Shown here piece by piece: positions 8,257 to 17,628 of a stretch of 33,705 bases of DNA. Every line of letters starts with the position of its first letter. Positions within the stretch are counted from its first letter, which is position 1. This DNA is from Coemansia sp. RSA 1804. Lineage: Eukaryota; Kickxellomycota; Kickxellomycetes; Kickxellales; Kickxellaceae. Both the position numbers and the translations under genes were made by a program. The stretch spans positions 1 through 33,705 of the forward strand of contig JANBTH010000119.1 in assembly GCA_027578815.1 (NCBI GenBank), in the 5' to 3' direction. The notes under the pieces were generated by a model. The model was given only the letters and a program-made list of their open reading frames with translations. It searched no databases and was not told the DNA's origin.

Positions 8257-11040
8257 ATGCTAAGCGCATCGGTGTTTCTACTCTGTGTTATTTGTTTAGC
8301 ACACGCAGCCATACTCCCACTGCAAGTGCGAAGGGTCTCTTCAAGCCGATATGGAACCGCTGCAATCCAGCGGGGATCGTACTTTATTGAATTTTTTAGT
8401 GAGCCATCAAGTGTCGAGTGCGATATTGAGCATGCTCGGTTCTTTCAGCAGGCAAGATCTGCTGGCGTTGCCATGCACGTCAGAAACTCGTTCAAGCGAC
8501 TGTTCAATGGGGTGGCCATCGATCTTCCCGACACAGGGAGTCTAAGCAGACTTGCGTCCTTGCCTTCTGTCAAACGCACATGGCCGATGCAAATGAGAAT
8601 GCGCTCGACAGCCATTCCATCATCCAACGTGTCACCCAACCTTATGTTTGCGCACCAGCACACGGGAGTCAGCGAGGTGCACTCAAAGCTCGGATTTGAC
8701 GGCAAAGGCATCAAGGTTGGCGTCATTGATACCGGTGTCGACTACATGCATCCTGACCTGGGCGGGTGTTGGAAGACGCCAGGATGTCCGTTCCAGTATG
8801 GCAGCGACTTTGTTGGCAACAACTACGACTCTGCCACAAATGCTCGCCCGCAGCCAGGGCCCGATCCTCGCGATACTTGCGACGGACATGGTACGCATGT
8901 TACCGGGATTATTGCTGCAAACGGAGCAAAGGTCAAGGGAGTTGCTCCAGGCGTGACACTCGGCGCATATAGGATCTTTGGCTGTCCAGGGAACGGCACA
9001 GGTCAGGCCGCAGATGATGTAATTCTGAAGGCAATGGAGGCGGCCCATGCCGACAAGATGGATGTAATAAACATGAGCTTTGGTGGGGGAAGTGGCTGGA
9101 GCGAGGATCCACTGTCTGTTGCGGCGTCGCGCCTTGCACGTGACGGAATTGTCATGGTGGCATCGGCAGGCAATGACGGCACAAACGGACTATACTCCTC
9201 AGGGTCTCCTGGGCTTGGAGTCGGAGTCATCAACGTTGCCTCTTTCGACAACTGGAGGATCACCAGCCTGAGCATTGACATTAGTGGACAGAACAGAAAC
9301 TTTTCCATTGTCCATTCGTCTCCAGGGAACAGCAAGTACCGGTTTGTTTTCAATAGTCCAACACAGATAGCCGCACCAGCGGACTCTACTGGATCAGCAG
9401 AGGGGTGTGCGCCGTACGCCGACAGCTACCCTGGACAGATATTCCTGGTTAAGCGGGGTAACTGCACATTTGTCGAAAAAGCACTGAATGCTCAGAAGGC
9501 CGGTGCCGTTGGGGTGCTGGTGTACAACTACGATTCAGAACTCATGTCACCAACATCAGAAAGCCCAGAAGTTACAATCCCAGTAGTGGTCATTAAAGGC
9601 GACGATGGCCAGGCTATACTAGACGAAGTCAAAACAGGCGGTGCTACAGCCTCAGCTACAAACCGCACCATGAGCGTTGAAAACCCAACTGGTGGCCAGA
9701 TATCAACCTTCTCGTCCTGGGGTCCGGATCCTGAGCTGCATCTATCGCCTGCAGTGGGCGCGCCCGGCGGACATATATTCTCAACGTTTCCACTGGCACT
9801 CGGCGGATACACGTCCCTCTCTGGCACATCCATGGCTTCGCCCTATGTTACTGGCATGGCAGCGCTTGTCCTGCAGGCACACGCAAAGAAGACCACTGTG
9901 GACAAGGTGCGTCAGCTCATCCTGGAGAGTGCGCATCCAATTATTGATACAAATAGCACAGTCTACATGTCGGCTCTACGGCAGGGATCCGGTATGGCAA
10001 ATATCTGGGATTCAGTCACTGCACTTGCAACAATCGATCCTCCGCAGCTTGCCCTCAACTATACAGCCGACACAGACGACGTTGGATCTAGAAGCAGGCC
10101 AAGTCCTGTTAACACCCATCCACGTCCTGGAGAGCTTGGCAGGATTGAGAATAGTAGCCTACGCACTCTGACTCTTCACAACAACAGCCCTTCCAGCTTC
10201 CTCACCTGCACAATGACGCATCTTGCCGCCCGATCAGTCTCATCTTTCCTGACTAATGGAAGCTTTGCAGCCGTCCCACGAGCATGGCCTGAAGACGAAC
10301 AGACTGCTGTGGCACGGGATACTCAGCCATGGGCTTATATAGATAGTCCAAAGTTACCAATTCGTGTGGCTCCAGGCGATTCGGAGCGCATAAGCGTACG
10401 TATATTTGCACCAACAGGCCTGAGCACCAGCGACAGATGGCTGTACAGTGGCTACCTACGATTCAATCTTCTTTGGGACGACCAGGTAGGAACATCGCAG
10501 TCGCTTCAAGTGCCTTACATGGGGTTCCTTGGCGATTACACAATGCTAGATGTGCTTTCAGCGCCCGAGGAGGGACTCCCGTACATTAGTATCAAAGGGA
10601 GTGCTGATGCATTGGAAGAAGGCAGTCATGTCGCAATCAATAGTACCAATCGTGTCGCCGTACACTACCGTCTCGAGCATCCGACACGCGTTCTCAAACT
10701 CCAGCTTGTCGACAGCTCAAATGTGACGCAGGGATATCTCCCGAATGGATACTTGGAGTATGTGGGTCGCAACTACCAGCGCAGCCGCATGCGCTACTCC
10801 AACTCTACAATAAACGGCACGCTATATCGCGACATTGATCTGACACAGCCATTCAAGGCACAGCCAGGGACGTATCGCGTACGTATTGATGCGCTCCGGC
10901 CGCTGCGGGACCCGAGCGATCCTGAAGGATACCAGATATGGCATTCGCCAAAATTCACCATTGATTCTGTCTCTCTGGCGAAAAACCAGACGGCAAGCAA
11001 GCCAGATGAAGACATTGTTGATGATGATTTCAGACATTAG
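8257..11040 (+). CDS. Secreted subtilisin-like serine protease (S8) with PA insert and Fn3-like region
   Basis: A 927-residue intact frame. It starts with a signal peptide (SASVFLLCVICLAHAA). A propeptide of the inhibitor I9 type follows (~30-115, with the pattern YFIEFF...FNGVAIDLP). The catalytic domain shows all S8 landmarks: Asp158 in VIDTGVDYMHPDL, His211 in GHGTHVTG, oxyanion Asn306 in ASAGNDG and Ser525 in GTSMASPYVTG. A PA domain is inserted at ~385-470 (FLVKRGNCTFVEKALNAQKA), as in pyrolysin/Vpr-type subtilases. The remaining ~330 residues are beta-rich, resembling the Fn3-like (DUF1034) domain found after such proteases. No transmembrane helix or GPI signal is visible at the C-terminus, so the enzyme should be released or wall-bound. 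Many N-glycosylation sequons (NRT, NSS, NCT) support secretion. Likely role: extracellular protein digestion. It converges on SES1 with ~160 bases between them. Confidence 0.95.
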   Translation: MLSASVFLLCVICLAHAAILPLQVRRVSSSRYGTAAIQRGSYFIEFFSEPSSVECDIEHARFFQQARSAGVAMHVRNSFKRLFNGVAIDLPDTGSLSRLASLPSVKRTWPMQMRMRSTAIPSSNVSPNLMFAHQHTGVSEVHSKLGFDGKGIKVGVIDTGVDYMHPDLGGCWKTPGCPFQYGSDFVGNNYDSATNARPQPGPDPRDTCDGHGTHVTGIIAANGAKVKGVAPGVTLGAYRIFGCPGNGTGQAADDVILKAMEAAHADKMDVINMSFGGGSGWSEDPLSVAASRLARDGIVMVASAGNDGTNGLYSSGSPGLGVGVINVASFDNWRITSLSIDISGQNRNFSIVHSSPGNSKYRFVFNSPTQIAAPADSTGSAEGCAPYADSYPGQIFLVKRGNCTFVEKALNAQKAGAVGVLVYNYDSELMSPTSESPEVTIPVVVIKGDDGQAILDEVKTGGATASATNRTMSVENPTGGQISTFSSWGPDPELHLSPAVGAPGGHIFSTFPLALGGYTSLSGTSMASPYVTGMAALVLQAHAKKTTVDKVRQLILESAHPIIDTNSTVYMSALRQGSGMANIWDSVTALATIDPPQLALNYTADTDDVGSRSRPSPVNTHPRPGELGRIENSSLRTLTLHNNSPSSFLTCTMTHLAARSVSSFLTNGSFAAVPRAWPEDEQTAVARDTQPWAYIDSPKLPIRVAPGDSERISVRIFAPTGLSTSDRWLYSGYLRFNLLWDDQVGTSQSLQVPYMGFLGDYTMLDVLSAPEEGLPYISIKGSADALEEGSHVAINSTNRVAVHYRLEHPTRVLKLQLVDSSNVTQGYLPNGYLEYVGRNYQRSRMRYSNSTINGTLYRDIDLTQPFKAQPGTYRVRIDALRPLRDPSDPEGYQIWHSPKFTIDSVSLAKNQTASKPDEDIVDDDFRH

Positions 11041-11197
11041 TGCAGCCTGTTCTCTATCTGCAAAATAATATTAAAGTATTAGCTTGTATTCAATTCATTC
11101 AAGGGAGAGCCAAGTGGAAGAGATCTCCCTTTCCAAAGATGTTCTTGAAAAAAAGATGCAATAGAAAGTGAGAAAACATATTCACCACGCATACCCT

Positions 11198-12761
11198 TTA
11201 CTTTCTCATATACTTGGGAATCGAGTCCTTCACAAATGGAACAAATTCGACACCGCCCATGAATGGAACAAGGGGTGGTGGGATCTTTAGTCCGTCGGGA
11301 GTCTGGTAGTTTTCGACAAGGCAGCACAGCGCGCGCTCGGTCGCACAAAGGGTCGAGTTAAGACAGTGCACGTACTTCTTTTCACGATCACCCATCTTCT
11401 TGGTACCACAGCGAATTTCGAGGTTGCGCGACTGGTAGTCCGTGCAGTTGGAGCATGAAACGAGCTCTTTATACTCGCCTTGGTGGGGGAACCAGGCTTC
11501 AAGATCATACTTCTTTGCTGCAGCATTGTTGAGAGCAGACGAAACAATGCTGACAACGCGGTAGGAGATGCCTAGGGATTGAAAGAACTCCTCGGATGTG
11601 GCAATCATCTCATCAAACATCTCCCACGACTTTTCAGGCTCGGTAAGCACAAACTGCTCGATCTTCTCAAACTGGTGAACACGGAAAATGCCCCAGGTAT
11701 CCTTTCCATGAGCACCTGCCTCCTTACGGAAGCAGGTCGAGTATCCGGCATACTTTATCGGAAGCTGCTCGGCAGGCTTCTCGAACCACTCACCAGCATG
11801 GAATGCCGAGATGGGCTGCTCTGAGGTTGCAATCAAAAACTTGTCTTCTCCATCGCCACTAACTCCATACAACTCTTCCGAGTACTGTGTCAGCTGAGCC
11901 GTCTTAGCCATCATTTCTTGGCGCATAAAGAACGGGGTCTGGATCTTCACATAGTCCTTCTTTCCTAGGAACTGAAGTCCGTAGCTGATAAGAGCAAGAT
12001 TGAGATCAACGCCAACACCCGTCAAAAAGTATCCACGGTGGCCAGCAACTTTGGCACCACGCTCCTGGTCGTATCCGCCAAGCAGATACAAAACCTCATG
12101 GTGCGAAAGAAGGCTTGGCTGGTGTTTGGGTTCCTCACCGCCAACGTAATGGGTACGAATCACCTCGTTATCGTCCTCAGTTGCACTGACAGGCACTGAA
12201 TCATGCACAATGTTGCCAATGTCGTTGAGCTTCTCACGAAGTACCTTGTCTTTGGCTTGTTCGTCCTCCAGAAGCGCCTTTTTCTTTGCATCAAGCTCCT
12301 TCTTCTTTGCCAGAAGATCCGACGCATTCTCTTTAGCCTTCATCTTCATGCCAATCTCTTTCTGGATTGCATTGATGTTGCGGTTGACCTCGTCAAGATC
12401 GTACTTGACTACGTTGTGCAGACGCTTGTAGCAGTGTTCGTAGACAGCAGAAAGAAAACATGAATGTTAGTAGCAGTTATTCTAAATGCTCTGTCTTATA
12501 CAACACAAATACTGAAAAAAGGGAGAGGTTGCAGCGTGTGATGTGACTCACTGAAAAGCACAAAGTAATAAACACTCTAGTCCAAAAAAAGCCGCTATAA
12601 GGCTAGATAGAATGGGCTATATGCGTACCTCCGGTCCAAGCTCCATACATCTCGATGATTTCATCAACAGACTTTGGATCTGCGCCGCGACGGCGCTGAG
12701 ACTCGCGGATAAGCTCCGGCTTGCCTTCCTTTTTAGTCTGGAAAAGATTAATGTCAAGCAT
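11198..12761 (-). CDS. SES1: Cytosolic seryl-tRNA synthetase, two exons
   Basis: Charges tRNA-Ser (and the tRNA for selenocysteine where present) with serine in the cytosol. Exon 1 is 12761-12629: the ATG at 12761 opens with LDINLFQTKK, the typical N-terminus of the family. It ends GGAG before a 5' splice site GTACGC. Exon 2 is 12408-11198. Joining at G|TC gives W-T-G-V-K-Y-D-L-D-E-V-N, which aligns without a gap to the yeast and human enzymes and keeps frame to the stop (447 residues). The N-terminal coiled-coil arm follows (IQKEIGMKMKAKENASDLL). Class II motifs are clear: FRKEAGAHGKDTWGIFRVHQ (motif 2) and LVSCSNCTDYQSRNLEIRCG (toward motif 3). The protein stops soon after FVPFVKDSIPKYMRK, so it lacks the longer lysine-rich tail of yeast and animal enzymes. 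The intron (12628-12409) has TACTAAC as branch point, unusually far from the chosen GTAG acceptor. It is divergent from the RECQL4-type gene. Confidence 0.93.
12409..12628 (-). other. SES1 intron
   Basis: A 220-base intron inferred from protein alignment. The 5' site is GTACGC. A perfect TACTAAC branch point lies about 57 bases before the inferred acceptor (GTAG at 12410-12409). A nearer AG (in ACAAG) is skipped because it would break the frame. Two pyrimidine tracts followed by CAG lie further upstream within the intron. The acceptor choice rests on frame and gapless alignment, not on transcript evidence. Confidence 0.7.
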
Positions 12762-13229
12762 TGTAATCACTGAGTGGCTTCTTTTCGGGTCTGAAGAAAT
12801 GGATTAGCAGAGTAGTCAAGCGTTTGCCTTTTTGGTTTAACAAAGGTATAACAAACAAGCAAGCAAAGATTGAGCAGGAAGCAACTGGGGAAATGAAAAC
12901 TAATGACCGAAGGATAATGATGGTGAAAGAAAGAAAAATAAAGCAACAGCTGGAAGCAAAAAAAAACAGTTTTATGCGAAAGAGCTTGCGCTTGAGGAAT
13001 AATCAGTGCGTATCAGATTAACATTCCGATTAGTGGATGGAAGGAAATACGCGTTTCCCATCTGGTAGCTGAGAGCTTTAAGAATGGCTGCGCGACAACG
13101 CTATTTCTGTTTTGAACAAAATAAAACAAAAAAGTAGAAACAAGACGCTCTTCCACCTTTCTCTTCTGCTATTGGCAAACACACTTGTTTACATATCACT
13201 TTATTGCTTTTATTCCTTGCTAGTCTGGG
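12762..13229. promoter_or_regulatory. Divergent promoter of SES1 and the RECQL4-type helicase
   Basis: A 468-base segment between two ATGs facing apart. It is A-rich in the centre (12890-12970) and pyrimidine-rich just before 13205. Short frames here have no protein character. I recognise no specific binding site. Confidence 0.5.
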
Positions 13230-16200
13230 ATGGAGCCCTCTTTATCTACGGTTGACCATAAAGATTATCCACAGCCGCGGGCATCAGCAAAGACCTCTGC
13301 TTATTGCTATGACCAGAATGAAGGAACTACCGTTGCTAGCCCCGTCTTGCTTCAAGCACAGACACGCCAACTCAAACACGAGCTGAAAGACTGGGAGTCG
13401 GCGTTTTCAAAGGAGAATGGGCGTGTTCCTACGAAAAAGGATCTTGCAGACATGCCCAACATCACTGAAAAGTACAAGCATTATAGCAGACTCAAAAGAC
13501 TTTTAGATCATCGGCGCAGTGCCACTAATGAGAGCGCTACTATTCATGAGCAGAATATCCAGCAAGTAGGAGCTGTCCATGAAGATATGGAATCTAGGCA
13601 GCGTGGGGCTAATAGAGCCGGGTGGATTGACTTGCCACTGGAGACCTCGACCTTAAGGGGGTCGATCAAAAGGAAGACAGTGCAAATGGTCTCTAGTGAC
13701 AGTTTGGCACAGACAGCTGAGCCACCATCTGCTGTAGGCCCCATGCCAACAGATTCATATGCAGGGCTCAGCTTGAATAAAGAGGCGTCAACCAATTGCC
13801 CAAGCAGCATTCTTACGGACAAACATGCTTTTACTCCTAAAAGGCAGCGCACGGCTCTATCGTTTGGTCTGCTCAACGCAATTAAGCCTATAGAGTCGAG
13901 GCCACCTGGTGTAGAACATGTAACTGCCTCTGAACCTACGCATACTATTTGCACTAGACCAATTGGTAGCACATCTGTTATTCCCAATGCGAACTACCCA
14001 AGCGATTTCGCAGCAGAAGGCTTGGCAGATGGTGTTGGCGAATGTGATGGCGAATGTGATGGCGATATGATTGCATACACTCCACCGCCGTCGCTTATAC
14101 GTCATTACGGTACATACAAACGAAGGGCCTTATCCATAGATTATCAACCCTCTTATTCTCCACTCTTGCCTTCAATAAGCGCAATGACAGTATGTGACAA
14201 TCCGCTAGATGGTGTAGACGCAGGCATTGCCAATTCAGAGTCGGATATGCTGAGCGTTGGAAATAAGGATACTCGATTTAGGGCGCGGGTTGGCAATCTT
14301 GTCAAAACAACATCCATTCCGCTAAATGCGTTTAGTGCCCAACTGAAAACTGCTTCAGGGCCGTTTGATTTTAAAGTTAATGAAGTGGGTGGTGACCGAG
14401 ATACGAGTAGGGATGCTCTTGACGGGCATCAAGACCAGGCTGATCTAGTGGATTTAGTGATGGATGATCCTAAAGACGCCCATCTACTGCCAATCAACGA
14501 AGAAGGTACAGGACAAACCCCTGCACACAAGAAGAAAGCGACTCAGAAACGTAGCACTCGGAGAGTAAAGATAAAGCCTTTAGATCACGACAAGGGCGTT
14601 GCTAAGCCACCAATTCGCTCATTGCGTTCAGACTCGCAAAATCTAGTCAGCAGCAACTTTTACAAGCTTAAACTCAAAGGTAAAAAACGCAGCAACTGTT
14701 CTTCTGAGGGGAGACGGACAGCCCTCTATAAACGCATGATCAGCAAGAAGAAAGGGGATACTGACGGGTCGAATGCCGTGGAGAATGTACATGAATGCTC
14801 CGATGAACCTAGTTGCATGTCAACTACATTTGGCCGAGAGCATGGCAACGCATTCATGGACGCCAATGATATGCCTGAAGACGACTATGTTCAGCATACT
14901 GTATTAGCTTTAGACAGTGGGGCTGGCGAAACCAGCACAGAAGCCTACAAGCAAAACGAGAATGAGTACTGTACAATTGCTGGAGAGCCGCTCTCTAGGT
15001 TTTATGCTGACGGGTCTACTTGTAGTCAGGAAAGGTGTTCGGTGAGTCCATTGTTCAGCAAAAAGGCAGATTTCGTATCCAAAGGCAAAATGCTTGACCT
15101 CGGCAGAATTCTCCAGCGCGTCTGGGGGTTCTCCGAGTTTAGACAAAATCAGATAGAGCCAATAAAGCACATTCTTAGTGGGTGCTCCACGCTGTTAGTT
15201 CTCGCTACTGGTTCTGGAAAGTCACTGGTGTACCAGCTCCCAGCACTGGTGCTGTCTGTACTATTTGGAGGGCTGACTCTGGTGGTGACACCGCTCATAT
15301 CGTTAATGAGAGACCAAATTCAAAGTTTACCTAATTGTTTGCATGCAATCTGCATGTCTTCTGAGACTTCTTTTGGAGCAAGCTATGCCGACGCCAAATC
15401 GCGCCTACTGTCTGGCAAAGTGCAACTTCTTTTTGTGTCTCCAGAACGTGTGCAAAGCCCTCGATTCCAGGAGATGATGGCGGCGGATGGGATGCCGTCG
15501 ATTCACTTTGCCGTTATAGACGAGGTGCACTGTGCCAGCGAATGGTCACATAATTTCCGTCCTGCCTACTTGCAACTCCCCCATATGCTTAGGAAGATTG
15601 GAGCAAGTCGAATTTTGGCTATGACAGGTACAGCAACAGAATTGATGGTTGGTCGCCTGTGCACAATGTTTGGAATCAACATGGCGAACAACGTGGTGCG
15701 CGGGGACGCCGTGCGCGACAACATCAAGCTCAGCGTTGTTACAGTAGATGTTGATGCACGTTCTCTATCCAGATCAAGCGCACGCGAGGAAACTCTGGCC
15801 AATCTTCTCAGATCAAACGAAATGGCAAAGATTGGGTCGGTTCTTGTCTATGTATCAACGCAAGCCAGTGCTGACCGAGTTGCCGAGTATCTTACGGCCC
15901 GTTCCATACCTGCCCAAGCATACCACGCAGGAAAGCCCGCCTCAGAGCGTGCGAGAATTCAAATGGCGTTTATGCGTAAGAACCGACATGCTCCACACCT
16001 GGCAATAGAAGCCCGCGACCGCCGTCATAATAGCGATGTTTCGATACGTGTGCTGGTTGCCACAGTTGCCTTTGGCATGGGCCTTGATAAGAGCGATATA
16101 CGTGCAGTGATTCATTTCAATCTTCCACGCAGCATGGAGGCATATGTACAAGAGATTGGACGGGCTGGTCGCGATGGAGAACCGGCGTGTGGTGTATTGC

Positions 16201-17504
16201 TCCTAGCAGTGGACAGCGGCAAACCATTTATGGAGCCAGGCAAGCAGCCTGAAGCGCAAAGTGTAGACGCTGTGTTCATTCGAAGCTGGGTAAATGCAGA
16301 TGGTGTTGATACTGCTTCAATACGTCGGCTTTTACACCAACTTTTCCCCTCCGATTTTATGCAAAAGGCGGTAGCGAAAGCGACAAATGCATATTTGAAA
16401 TCACTATCGATGGAATCGGATGAATGGAATGTGTCCCGGACGGCTGTCTTGGAGCTGATGGCTCTTGAACAAGACATCGATGCAGACCATGCGGTCGTAC
16501 AAACTCTTGTTAGCTATCTTGCATTAAAGGAGCCAGGGATGATACGAGCCGAGCCCAATGCACATCGCAAATGTCGAATCAGAACAGTGCGCACGAGTCT
16601 GGGGAAACTGGCTGATTCACACTTGTTTTTCAAGGGACTAGTGGATTATACAAACAGCGGTATTGCCAGTAACAACAACACCCAACATTCGCGATCACGA
16701 AACAAAGGCAGTTTTTCACGTATTCCTGGAGCAAAAAAGACTGGAGAGGACCTTGTGGTTGAAATATTTGACCTGGCCAGATATATGCATACTACACATT
16801 CAGAGATAACCGCTGAGCTATACAAGTGGCGTGCGAAAAAGGAGGTTGTCTTGGAATGGCAGGAGCCTTCATTTGTTGTTAATGTCAACCTAAATATGAG
16901 CAGGTTTGCGCAGGAGTTGGCAGACGCTAGTTGCAGCGATAAGACGTGTCTCGGTTCAGTGGCTATGGATTCGGATGTGTTGTGTGAGCGATTTGCACAA
17001 CTTGCGGACAAGTACATTACTGATCTTTCGGAGCAAATGAGCCAACAGCATGGCGCCAGGATTCGTGAGAATGTCTGTCTTGTAGATGCGCTTGAATCTA
17101 CAGTATTACAGGCAGCACGGCTTGAGCCACATTTGCAGGATGCATTGCTGCAAGCTTCCATACAATCGTATTTTTCATCCTCAGAAACAGCCAGAAGCAA
17201 TCTGGAATCTGAAGAAAATCGCCTGCTTGCTACCAATGTAGGTATAGCTTCTGCATCGGATACGATAGATGACAGTTTGCGTCAAAAGATTCGCAGGTTT
17301 ATTGAGCAACATTCGGATATATTGAGTAGTGGACGGGCAATTGCGCGGATTTTGCATGGTCTTTCGAGTCCAAGTTTGCCAGCATCACAATGGTCATGGT
17401 GTGCTGAATGGGGGAGTCTTGTCTGGACTGATTTTGAGACTGTCCGCTTATGTGCTCAGGAGGAGTTGGTAAAAATGCGTTTTGCTGAAATGCATGGCTG
17501 CTAG
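13230..17504 (+). CDS. RECQL4: RECQL4-type DNA helicase with N-terminal Sld2-like domain
   Basis: A 1424-residue intact frame. Residues ~42-95 (LKHELKDWESAFSKENGRVP, then KYKHYSRLKRLL) match the Sld2/DRC1-like domain at the start of animal RECQL4, which acts in loading CMG helicase at replication origins. A long charged, Lys-rich linker follows. It holds a strong CDK-type site, T202-P-K-R, and other TP/SP sites. The RecQ core starts near 620: Walker A ATGSGKS with Lys664, motif II DEVH at 764-767 followed by CASEWSHNFRPAY, ATVAFGMGL, and motif VI GRAGRDG at 977-983. The WSHNFRP motif is characteristic of the RECQL4 branch. The C-terminus (~1353-1420: RAIARILHGLSSPSLPA) aligns with the last region of human RECQL4, so homology runs end to end. 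In S. cerevisiae these jobs are split between Sld2 and the helicase Hrq1. A short tandem repeat (GECDGECDG) lies near residue 275. Confidence 0.93.
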   Translation: MEPSLSTVDHKDYPQPRASAKTSAYCYDQNEGTTVASPVLLQAQTRQLKHELKDWESAFSKENGRVPTKKDLADMPNITEKYKHYSRLKRLLDHRRSATNESATIHEQNIQQVGAVHEDMESRQRGANRAGWIDLPLETSTLRGSIKRKTVQMVSSDSLAQTAEPPSAVGPMPTDSYAGLSLNKEASTNCPSSILTDKHAFTPKRQRTALSFGLLNAIKPIESRPPGVEHVTASEPTHTICTRPIGSTSVIPNANYPSDFAAEGLADGVGECDGECDGDMIAYTPPPSLIRHYGTYKRRALSIDYQPSYSPLLPSISAMTVCDNPLDGVDAGIANSESDMLSVGNKDTRFRARVGNLVKTTSIPLNAFSAQLKTASGPFDFKVNEVGGDRDTSRDALDGHQDQADLVDLVMDDPKDAHLLPINEEGTGQTPAHKKKATQKRSTRRVKIKPLDHDKGVAKPPIRSLRSDSQNLVSSNFYKLKLKGKKRSNCSSEGRRTALYKRMISKKKGDTDGSNAVENVHECSDEPSCMSTTFGREHGNAFMDANDMPEDDYVQHTVLALDSGAGETSTEAYKQNENEYCTIAGEPLSRFYADGSTCSQERCSVSPLFSKKADFVSKGKMLDLGRILQRVWGFSEFRQNQIEPIKHILSGCSTLLVLATGSGKSLVYQLPALVLSVLFGGLTLVVTPLISLMRDQIQSLPNCLHAICMSSETSFGASYADAKSRLLSGKVQLLFVSPERVQSPRFQEMMAADGMPSIHFAVIDEVHCASEWSHNFRPAYLQLPHMLRKIGASRILAMTGTATELMVGRLCTMFGINMANNVVRGDAVRDNIKLSVVTVDVDARSLSRSSAREETLANLLRSNEMAKIGSVLVYVSTQASADRVAEYLTARSIPAQAYHAGKPASERARIQMAFMRKNRHAPHLAIEARDRRHNSDVSIRVLVATVAFGMGLDKSDIRAVIHFNLPRSMEAYVQEIGRAGRDGEPACGVLLLAVDSGKPFMEPGKQPEAQSVDAVFIRSWVNADGVDTASIRRLLHQLFPSDFMQKAVAKATNAYLKSLSMESDEWNVSRTAVLELMALEQDIDADHAVVQTLVSYLALKEPGMIRAEPNAHRKCRIRTVRTSLGKLADSHLFFKGLVDYTNSGIASNNNTQHSRSRNKGSFSRIPGAKKTGEDLVVEIFDLARYMHTTHSEITAELYKWRAKKEVVLEWQEPSFVVNVNLNMSRFAQELADASCSDKTCLGSVAMDSDVLCERFAQLADKYITDLSEQMSQQHGARIRENVCLVDALESTVLQAARLEPHLQDALLQASIQSYFSSSETARSNLESEENRLLATNVGIASASDTIDDSLRQKIRRFIEQHSDILSSGRAIARILHGLSSPSLPASQWSWCAEWGSLVWTDFETVRLCAQEELVKMRFAEMHGC

Positions 17505-17508
17505 CCTT

Positions 17509-17518
17509 TTTATTTATT
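17509..17518 (-). terminator. Candidate polyadenylation signals for HRD1
   Basis: TTTATTTATT on the plus strand reads as two overlapping AATAAA hexamers on the minus strand, about 110 bases past the HRD1 stop codon, in the 124-base spacer shared with the converging helicase gene. Position and sequence fit a poly(A) signal; it is not proven. Confidence 0.4.
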
Positions 17519-17628
17519 TAGAAAAATACATATTATCTATTATGTGAGGACCAGAGGCATTGCTTTTAAAGAGAGTTTACACCTTGGTCTACACAACGAA
17601 AAACAGTGGTAAGTATACAAAAGGAAGA

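Noticed and set aside
16646..17236. 196-codon minus-strand frame
   Set aside because: Antisense shadow inside the RECQL4-type gene, whose C-terminus aligns with the family on the plus strand.
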